From Candidatus Hydrogenedentota bacterium (lineage in GTDB: Bacteria > Hydrogenedentota > Hydrogenedentia > Hydrogenedentales > GCA-2746185): a stretch of 5,374 nt of DNA. The translations under genes and the position numbers were made by a program. The notes below the pieces were generated by a model, which was not told the DNA's origin, did no database searches, and was given only the letters and a program-made list of their open reading frames with translations. The first letter of the stretch is position 1. Every line of letters begins with the position of its first letter. Of this stretch, positions 1 to 5,374 are shown piece by piece. The DNA lies in assembly GCA_030123645.1 (NCBI GenBank), contig JASJYE010000192.1, positions 1 to 5,374 on the forward strand, given 5' to 3'.

Positions 1-1350
1 GGCGACGTTTGGTACGGGGTGTACATGAACGGGGACAAGGTCGGCTACGCGAAGAACAGCCTGAGCGTGGATGATGACGGGACAGTGACCATCAGCCAGG
101 ACGCCTCCTTCAAGCTCAAGATGATGGGCATGCGCCAATCGATGCGGACAATGACCGAGAGAAGGTATGGGGCCGACGGCGCGCTGATCGGAATCGAATC
201 TATCGTTGATGACATGTCCGGCACGAGCACCTTCGTGGCCACGGTCGAGGGCGACCGCATGACACTGCGCACCAGCGTGGGCGGCTCCATGAAGGAAGTC
301 GTCATGCCTAAACCACGCGAGTCACTGCGCGACTCGCTCAGGACGGTGGAGTTCGTCCGCTCGGGCCCGAAGGTCGGTGAGGTGGTGACCTACCACCAGT
401 TCGAGCCGATGTTCCAGCAGGAGATTGAGGCGCGTAGCGAAGTGATTGGGGTCGAATCGCACAGCTTCGAGGGGGTGCCGACGACCGTCTATGTACTGAA
501 GACGACCTTGAGCATAATGGGGATTGATTCCGTTTCGCACATTACCGAAGAAGGTCTTCTTTTAGAAGATGAGATCGCCGGCGGCCTTCTTGTGATGCGT
601 CTTGAGCCCGAGGCGATAGCGAAGGACGTCACGTACCAGAACGACACCATCGTTTCGAATGCCGCGATGGTGGATGCTCCAGTTCGGGACCCGCGGGATC
701 GCGCCGTGCTGCGACTGAGACTCGACGGTCCTTTGACAAGCGGGCATTTGATTGAAGACGGACGCCAGTCGTTCCGCGAAGATGGAGACGGGTATGTGTT
801 TGAAGGCCGGAAAGTGGACGTGGACGGGCTTGTGCCCATGCGCCTGCCCGTTTCGGACGAAGAGGCGCGTAGGTGGCTGGAGCCGTCGACATTTGTGCAG
901 TGCGACGACCCAAAACTTATTGCGAAAGCCCGCGAAATCGTCGGCGATGAGACGGACATGATAAAGATTTCTGAGAAACTCGTGCATTGGGTGTACGACA
1001 ACGTCCGGCCCACGTTTTCAGCGCGGCTCACGAATTCGCTGGATGTGTTGGAGAGCATGGAGGGGGACTGCACGGAGCACAGCATGTTGTATATCGGGCT
1101 GGCGCGTGCCGCGGGGTTGCCTGCGCGGGAGGTCGCGGGCCTGATTTACGCGGACCTGCCGGAGCCGGGCTTCTATTTTCATCAATGGGCGATGGCCTGG
1201 GTCGGGGAGTGGATCGATGTCGATCCGACATTTAATCAGCCCGTCGCGGATGCGACGCATATCAAGCTGGCCGAGGGGGACCTGTTGGAGCAGGTGAAAT
1301 TGCTGCCGATAATCGGTCAATTGAAGATCGAAGTGCTGAACGGCGATTAG
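1..1350 (+). CDS. Transglutaminase-like (papain-fold) domain protein, 5' end cut by window
   Basis: The frame is open from base 1 to a TAG at 1348-1350, giving 449 visible codons. The GTG at 19 and ATG at 25 are unlikely starts, because the codons before them already read as conserved protein (DVWYGVYMNGDKVGY), so the start and any signal peptide lie upstream. Codons 1 to about 220 form a beta-rich N-terminal region beginning with the 'WYGVY..GDKVGY' pattern common in front of bacterial transglutaminase domains. The C-terminal core (about codons 320-449) carries the catalytic triad: Cys357 in GDCTEHS, His394 in FHQWAMAW and Asp408 in WIDVDPTFNQ. The following ADATHIKLAEGDL stretch is typical of this family. 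The triad is intact, so it is probably an active thiol enzyme (protease, amidase or crosslinker), but the substrate cannot be read from sequence. Export to the envelope is inferred from its neighbours only. It ends 26 bases before the next gene, suggesting co-transcription. Confidence 0.88.
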   Translation, partial: GDVWYGVYMNGDKVGYAKNSLSVDDDGTVTISQDASFKLKMMGMRQSMRTMTERRYGADGALIGIESIVDDMSGTSTFVATVEGDRMTLRTSVGGSMKEVVMPKPRESLRDSLRTVEFVRSGPKVGEVVTYHQFEPMFQQEIEARSEVIGVESHSFEGVPTTVYVLKTTLSIMGIDSVSHITEEGLLLEDEIAGGLLVMRLEPEAIAKDVTYQNDTIVSNAAMVDAPVRDPRDRAVLRLRLDGPLTSGHLIEDGRQSFREDGDGYVFEGRKVDVDGLVPMRLPVSDEEARRWLEPSTFVQCDDPKLIAKAREIVGDETDMIKISEKLVHWVYDNVRPTFSARLTNSLDVLESMEGDCTEHSMLYIGLARAAGLPAREVAGLIYADLPEPGFYFHQWAMAWVGEWIDVDPTFNQPVADATHIKLAEGDLLEQVKLLPIIGQLKIEVLNGD

Positions 1351-1376
1351 CGAGGGGATTCGCGCGGGGGCCTACC

Positions 1377-4331
1377 ATGGATCGCGAAGGATCCACGAAA
1401 AGTAAGGGAAAGAGGCGACGTCGAAGACTTGTCCGGGTGGCCGCGGCTACCGCTGTCGTCATCGTGGCTCTGCTTCTTACGGGCCAGCCTCAGCGAGTGA
1501 TGGTAGAGCGCATCGCCGAGCATGCGTTGGGGGCCTCTGTCGACGTGGAGTGGGGCGGGTTTCTGGGGGACCTTCGACTGGATAGTCTGCGCATTTACGG
1601 GCGGCCCAAGGATAAGGAGAGCGGTAGTCCGTTTCTGGTGGCTACGGGTGTGCGGGTTGACTATAGGTTGGGCGGCAAGGGCGGACTCGGCTTACGGTCT
1701 ATCGCCATCGAAGAGCTTGCGATCCACATGGACGCTACAGACCCGGAGGACGAAAACTTCGCTTTCGTGCGGTCGCTCCTGGACGCGGAACCGGGCGATG
1801 AGGACCCGGCGTACATGCCCGAAATGGTTTCGATTGGAACTCTAAGCGTTGAGGCGGATTTTCCGGATGCTTCCTTCTCGGTAGGTAATCTTCGGCTTAG
1901 TGTCGAAATCGAGTCGTCCGATGCGATGAAGCTGACCATCGCGGGCGAATCCATACCCGGTTCGTACCGGTTGGCGTCGCCCGAAATCTCGTACAGCGTT
2001 TCCGGCGCGGATCTCCGCGCAACCTTCACGCTCGCCGGGGAGTCGATCGAGGCTACGTTTACGGCCCGCGTCCCCGAATTTATGGACGTGAAGGGCCGGG
2101 GCTCGATTTTGTTAGGCGAGGAATCGGGGGAATTCGACCTTTCGCTCGAATCGCTTAGTCTGAATGGGGTGGGCTTCGCAGAAATCGCCGAGCAACTCGA
2201 TATCGTGCCGTTAAGCTTCGACGAGGCGCGGCTCACGGAGTGTGTCGTCACGGGGAACTTCGAGGCTGGGGTTTGGCCGAAGGCACACGCGAGCCTCGAA
2301 GTGGCCGGTCTGTCCGTGGGCGATCCGGGCAACGAATTGTATGAGGGCGATGCCGGCGTTTCGCTATCGATGGAGGGCGGAGAGACCGGCATGCAGGGCG
2401 AAGCGAAGTTTACTTTTGCACAGGGACAAGAAGTCCGCGTGGATTTCGCCTCCGGAGCGGATGCGGGCCACGTGACGGCCGTGTTTGACCAATGGTCCAA
2501 GGAAGAATTTCTCAATGTAGTTCCTGTGGCCTTTCGCGCGTCTGTCGCGGAGCTCGGATTTTCGAGCGTGTCCGGCCGTTACGAAGGGAAATGGTTTGAA
2601 TCGGGCTTCGGCGTGAACATAAACCTTCGGTCCAGCACCGCCGAAGGCACTTCGATTGTCCCGCTTCTAGTTGCACTCGATGCACGAGCATCGACGGCCG
2701 GCCACCTGTCAATTGAAGGCGACCTGGAGGCCAAGCTTGGCGATGAATTGATTCAAGCAACCGCCTATTACGGAGCCGAGGGCCGGTATCGTATCGATAT
2801 ATTGATTGGAGACGTAGGTCTGGGGCCGTGGGTGAGTCTCTTGGCTGGACAGCGGCTACCCGAGGGCGCTTCTGCGACGCTGGCGGGGACGATCCAGGCG
2901 ACGTCGGCGGGGGAGGGTAAGCCGATCGTAATCACGCCCGACTTGGCGCTGACTTCGTTAAGCTACGGCGAGACCAGCCTGGATCGAATCGATGTCACAG
3001 GTCGGATGAGTGTGGCGGAAGACTTGAAAAGCCTGTCGGTGGAGCGGCTGAGCGCCGAGGCAAGCGACTACGTAACCCGCGTCGTATTAGAGGGTTGGGA
3101 CTATACAATCGAGGCCCGTCGGGGCGGCGGGCGCTTCGAGGGCGCGCTAGACCTCGGGCTCATAGGAGCAGCTTCTGGCCTGGCGGATTTGTACGGGGAC
3201 GTGTCGTTTGAGGGAACCGTCAGTGTGGATGACGGAAAAGTTGCGGTCCCGGTTAGTTTTGTCTCCGAATACATCGGGTACGGGGACTTGGCCGTTCCGT
3301 ATGGCTCGGAGCTTCGCGGGGCCGCGACGCTCACCTACGCGCTGGATGACTCCGAAGGCGTTTTGCGCGATCTCGCGATGACGATTGGCGAAGGGACAAA
3401 GATCACAGTCGGAGACACAAAATTCTCGCCCTCGCCGTTTCATGCCCAGGGCGATTTTGTGCTTGAATCCGATCTGCAGGTGCTCGTCGACCTCGATTGG
3501 TTTCAGTTCGCCGAAGGGAAGGCCTTGGAAAAGTCATCGTTTGAAATTTCCGAGGACGGATTGTCCGTCGATTGGCATGTGTCCTTTGATGCTTCGAGGC
3601 TGGTGCTTCCGGAAGACGCCGCCTTCGTGTCGGGCGTCGAGTTCACTGCGGCCGGCACCTATGACGGCGAGCTGAACGGCGCGGGTAAGGTTTTTGTACG
3701 CGAATTGTCGGTGGCGGGTGGCACGGTGCACGCGATTGAAGGCGACGCTGAACTGCGCGGCACGCGCCTGATTGTGCCTGCAGCTACGGGGAGGTTGTTT
3801 GAAGGCTGGACCAAATCGAGGCTCGAGGTGGGTTTGCTTGAAGAGAATGTCCCGGTCTTATTGAAAGTGGAGATGACAGGTATCGATCTCGCCGTGATGA
3901 CCGATGAGGTCAAGCCTCCAAAGGTGCGGTTGACAGGTTTCTCGGACGGACTGCTCGAGGTGGAGTATTCGCTGGAAGGGCTGCAGGGTCTGTATTTGAA
4001 GGTGTCGTCGGCCGAGAATCTATCGGTGAACCGGGATTTCATCGAAGAGCTGCTTCAGTCCGAGGGATTCTTGAGCGGCGCAGGCGCCAAAGTTGCAGAA
4101 AAGGCCATGGCAAAGTTGCTTGGCGACGCCCCGCAGCGGCCATTCGACAGCGGCACGCTGTCCGTCTATCTCACTGAAGACACAATTCAGGGGGTCGCCG
4201 AACTAAAAAGTGAGAAGACGAAGGCCTATAATGGCCTTAATCTAACGGTGAATCTCGATATGGACCAATCGGCGCTCGCGGAAGCGCTCAGGATGCTTGA
4301 GGAATCCGCGCTAGCTGAAATGGAATTTTAG
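1377..4331 (+). CDS. YdbH-like / AsmA-like intermembrane lipid-transport protein
   Basis: This 984-residue protein has an N-terminal basic stretch (GKRRRRR, residues 11-17) followed by one hydrophobic segment at about 19-35, fitting an inner-membrane anchor with the rest in the periplasm. Just after it comes the AsmA-like pattern of a short helix (RIAEHALG) and strands (SVDVEWGGFLGDLRLDSLRIYG). The body is a long run of alternating hydrophobic strands, as expected for a repeating beta-groove lipid conduit. Two helix-prone parts stand out near the end: 888-916, and 964-984 after a last strand (LNLTVNLDM, 954-962). E. coli YdbH is about 880 residues, so the size is similar. The YdbH assignment rests mainly on architecture and on the next gene, which combines YnbE-like and YdbL-like parts; sequence alone would also allow another AsmA-like subfamily (TamB, YhdP, AsmA). 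No in-frame start lies between the previous stop and the ATG at 1377. The ribosome site is weak (GGGGG at 1366-1370). Confidence 0.8.
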   Translation: MDREGSTKSKGKRRRRRLVRVAAATAVVIVALLLTGQPQRVMVERIAEHALGASVDVEWGGFLGDLRLDSLRIYGRPKDKESGSPFLVATGVRVDYRLGGKGGLGLRSIAIEELAIHMDATDPEDENFAFVRSLLDAEPGDEDPAYMPEMVSIGTLSVEADFPDASFSVGNLRLSVEIESSDAMKLTIAGESIPGSYRLASPEISYSVSGADLRATFTLAGESIEATFTARVPEFMDVKGRGSILLGEESGEFDLSLESLSLNGVGFAEIAEQLDIVPLSFDEARLTECVVTGNFEAGVWPKAHASLEVAGLSVGDPGNELYEGDAGVSLSMEGGETGMQGEAKFTFAQGQEVRVDFASGADAGHVTAVFDQWSKEEFLNVVPVAFRASVAELGFSSVSGRYEGKWFESGFGVNINLRSSTAEGTSIVPLLVALDARASTAGHLSIEGDLEAKLGDELIQATAYYGAEGRYRIDILIGDVGLGPWVSLLAGQRLPEGASATLAGTIQATSAGEGKPIVITPDLALTSLSYGETSLDRIDVTGRMSVAEDLKSLSVERLSAEASDYVTRVVLEGWDYTIEARRGGGRFEGALDLGLIGAASGLADLYGDVSFEGTVSVDDGKVAVPVSFVSEYIGYGDLAVPYGSELRGAATLTYALDDSEGVLRDLAMTIGEGTKITVGDTKFSPSPFHAQGDFVLESDLQVLVDLDWFQFAEGKALEKSSFEISEDGLSVDWHVSFDASRLVLPEDAAFVSGVEFTAAGTYDGELNGAGKVFVRELSVAGGTVHAIEGDAELRGTRLIVPAATGRLFEGWTKSRLEVGLLEENVPVLLKVEMTGIDLAVMTDEVKPPKVRLTGFSDGLLEVEYSLEGLQGLYLKVSSAENLSVNRDFIEELLQSEGFLSGAGAKVAEKAMAKLLGDAPQRPFDSGTLSVYLTEDTIQGVAELKSEKTKAYNGLNLTVNLDMDQSALAEALRMLEESALAEMEF

Positions 4332-4420
4332 GGCGAAGTAGGGCACAATATAGTGATTACGCTGCCGGGGGGCGTCTGCCCGGAGTGAATAGAACGTGGG
4401 GATGCGCGTCTTATGCTCCG

Positions 4421-4427
4421 AGGAGGG
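4421..4427 (+). promoter_or_regulatory. Strong Shine-Dalgarno site that fixes the start of the YnbE-YdbL gene
   Basis: AGGAGGG lies 8 bases before the ATG at 4436. This near-perfect site selects 4436 over the in-frame GTG at 4385, which would add 17 residues in front of the signal sequence and spoil the lipoprotein signal. It is much stronger than the site of the upstream gene, which would suit a higher yield of the lipoprotein than of the large bridge protein (inference). Confidence 0.85.
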
Positions 4428-4435
4428 AATACGCT

Positions 4436-5116
4436 ATGAGACGATTTTCTAACGGGATTACTGTGATTGCAGTCGTGCTGATTGTCGGTTGCATCGTGAT
4501 ACCCGATACCTTTGTGGCGAACATTACGGTCACGATTCGCCACGTCGAAGAACAGGCGGGCCAAATCCTCGACTATGTGGAAGGCAAGTCGGACACCCTG
4601 CCGGGGCTGGAAGAGACCGACACGGAGAACACGTCGTTCTTGCAACGCACGTTGCAGTATTTGTCGCCGATTCAAGTGGCCTATGCCGCAGAGCTTAAAG
4701 ATGCTTCTCCGCGGGTGACGCAGATCGCGAAGAAGATGAAGGAGCGCTTTCCTAAGCTGGCCGCAGCCAAGGCGACGGGGGCGGTGGGTGAGACCAACCG
4801 CGGGCTTCTACAACTGGAGCGGGCCGCTCTGATCCCGGACGCAGAAGAGAAAAACCGCGTGCAGCGCATTATCGCTGCCGAAAACGAGGACCGTAAGGCA
4901 CTCTATAAAGAAATCGCACGGCTGAACAGCGATCAGAACTTGGACGTCGGCAAGGTCGAAAAAGTGTATGCTATACAACGGCTCGAACGCGCGAAAAAGG
5001 GCGAATACTACCAACTCCCTCCACCGGGTAAAGACTTTGACAAGTTCAAGGCGTCGCCACTGGGCCAACGCCTCGGCACGGGTTGCGTCCCGGGCGCCTG
5101 GGTCACCATAAAGTGA
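4436..5116 (+). CDS. Lipoprotein fusing a YnbE-like strand to a YdbL (DUF1318) domain
   Basis: The 226-residue product starts MRRF, has a hydrophobic core at 8-18 and a lipobox I16-V17-G18-C19, so Cys19 should be lipidated. Residue +2 is Ile rather than Asp, which by the E. coli rule favours the outer membrane. Residues 28-50 (NITVTIRHVEEQAGQILDYV) resemble the small lipoprotein YnbE, whose short strand and following helix come right after the lipid anchor. Residues about 90-226 match DUF1318/YdbL: G115-x-V-G-E119, N121-R-G123, then E149-N150-x-x-R153-x-x-x-Y157-x-x-I160-A161, then G189-E-Y-Y, and a tail with W222. E. coli YdbL is about 108 residues, a separate exported protein; here the domain is attached to the lipoprotein. 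By analogy it should partner the YdbH-like protein encoded 104 bases upstream and control that pairing in cis. The linker 51-85 contains an AYA/AE motif. The DUF1318 call is firm and the YnbE call is moderate, as the segment is short. Confidence 0.88.
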   Translation: MRRFSNGITVIAVVLIVGCIVIPDTFVANITVTIRHVEEQAGQILDYVEGKSDTLPGLEETDTENTSFLQRTLQYLSPIQVAYAAELKDASPRVTQIAKKMKERFPKLAAAKATGAVGETNRGLLQLERAALIPDAEEKNRVQRIIAAENEDRKALYKEIARLNSDQNLDVGKVEKVYAIQRLERAKKGEYYQLPPPGKDFDKFKASPLGQRLGTGCVPGAWVTIK

Positions 5117-5152
5117 CCACTCCTGTGAACATGTTCTTTTGATCGAGCTTAA

Positions 5153-5182
5153 GGCGGGTGAAGTCGAAAGGCTTCACCCGTT
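5153..5182 (+). terminator. Hairpin, probable intrinsic terminator of the three-gene operon
   Basis: CGGGTGAAGTC (5155-5165) pairs with GGCTTCACCCG (5170-5180) around a GAAA tetraloop (5166-5169). The stem is 11 pairs with one G-U wobble, extendable outward by two G-U pairs. It lies 38 bases after the stop of the lipoprotein gene and is followed by TTATTCTTCC, a broken T-rich tract, so release may be less efficient than at a classic terminator. There is no T-run on the opposite strand, so it should act on + strand transcripts only. Confidence 0.75.
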
Positions 5183-5216
5183 ATTCTTCCTCATGGCGAG
5201 CAGACTCGCAAAATCA

Positions 5217-5247
5217 TTGGAACGGTTTCAGGCCGGTCTGTTATGAT
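5217..5247 (+). promoter_or_regulatory. Sigma-70-like promoter candidate for tRNA-Ser
   Basis: TTGGAA (5217-5222) and TATGAT (5242-5247) resemble -35 and -10 boxes, with a 19-base spacer that is slightly long. Transcription would start near 5253-5256, about 8 bases before the mature tRNA. The stretch after the -10 box (CCAGCCCC) is GC-rich, as in stringently controlled stable-RNA promoters of E. coli. The position between a terminator hairpin and a tRNA supports the call; the consensus used is that of well-studied bacteria and may not hold for this organism. Confidence 0.5.
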
Positions 5248-5262
5248 CCAGCCCCACATTGC

Positions 5263-5353
<91 letters not shown>

Positions 5354-5374
5354 CATAGATAACTAGTGTATCAA

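Noticed and set aside
489..1085. Long minus-strand open frame (198 codons) inside the transglutaminase gene.
   Set aside because: It is Ser/Arg/Thr-rich low-complexity translation typical of the reverse of a GC-rich gene, and it lies opposite a well-supported catalytic domain.
1661..2515. Long minus-strand open frame (284 codons) inside the YdbH-like gene.
   Set aside because: Ser/Pro-rich composition with no recognisable domain, fully opposite a coherent beta-rich coding frame; a shadow of codon bias.
4326..4354. Possible internal promoter (TATAGT at 4349-4354) before the lipoprotein gene.
   Set aside because: The -35 position (TTTTAG) is poor and overlaps the end of the previous gene; not strong enough to annotate.
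4365..4383. Small inverted repeat CCGGG/CCCGG in the 104-base gap between the YdbH-like and lipoprotein genes.
   Set aside because: Only five pairs with a 9-base loop and no T-run after it; easily expected by chance in GC-rich DNA and not a convincing terminator or attenuator.
4385..4435. GTG at 4385 as an alternative, longer start for the lipoprotein gene.
   Set aside because: It would add 17 polar residues ahead of the lipoprotein signal, and the strong AGGAGGG site serves the ATG at 4436.
5127..5136. Perfect palindrome GAACATGTTC after the lipoprotein gene, reminiscent of a LexA box.
   Set aside because: LexA boxes of the GAAC/GTTC type have four bases between the half-sites; here there are two. 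It lies downstream of a gene and away from the tRNA promoter boxes, so I see no regulatory role.

Overview
The window looks like chromosomal DNA from a diderm (Gram-negative-type) bacterium of moderately high GC content. Two proteins support a two-membrane envelope: a large membrane-anchored beta-rich protein of the AsmA-like/YdbH kind, and a lipoprotein with a clear lipobox. The phylum cannot be fixed from sequence alone. The gene styles do not look enterobacterial, and a deep-branching or uncultured lineage would fit, but that is a guess.

Layout, all on the + strand. (1) 1-1350: the 3' part of a gene for a papain-like transglutaminase-domain protein with an intact Cys-His-Asp triad. Its true start lies before the window. 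(2) 1377-4331: a 984-residue protein with one N-terminal membrane anchor and a long beta-rich body, best read as a YdbH-like intermembrane (AsmA-like, repeating beta-groove) lipid-transport protein. (3) 4436-5116: a 226-residue lipoprotein with a YnbE-like strand after the lipidated cysteine, followed by a YdbL/DUF1318 domain. (4) 5153-5182: a strong hairpin that probably ends the operon. (5) 5217-5247 and 5263-5353: a promoter-like sequence and a complete tRNA-Ser(CGA) gene.

Genes 2 and 3 together reproduce the content and order of the E. coli ydbH-ynbE-ydbL locus, with the last two partners joined in one polypeptide. In E. coli, YdbH (inner-membrane anchored) and YnbE (outer-membrane lipoprotein) are reported to form a bridge for phospholipid transport, and YdbL is a periplasmic factor affecting YnbE. 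The inference here is the same bridge, with the YdbL function supplied in cis. The transglutaminase-like gene ends only 26 bases before the YdbH-like gene and is probably co-transcribed; whether it works with the bridge is unknown.

The main points of interest are the YnbE-YdbL fusion, a signal-peptidase-like AYA/AE site at the junction of its two halves, and the linkage to the transglutaminase gene. I saw no mobile element, CRISPR array, or frameshifted gene.
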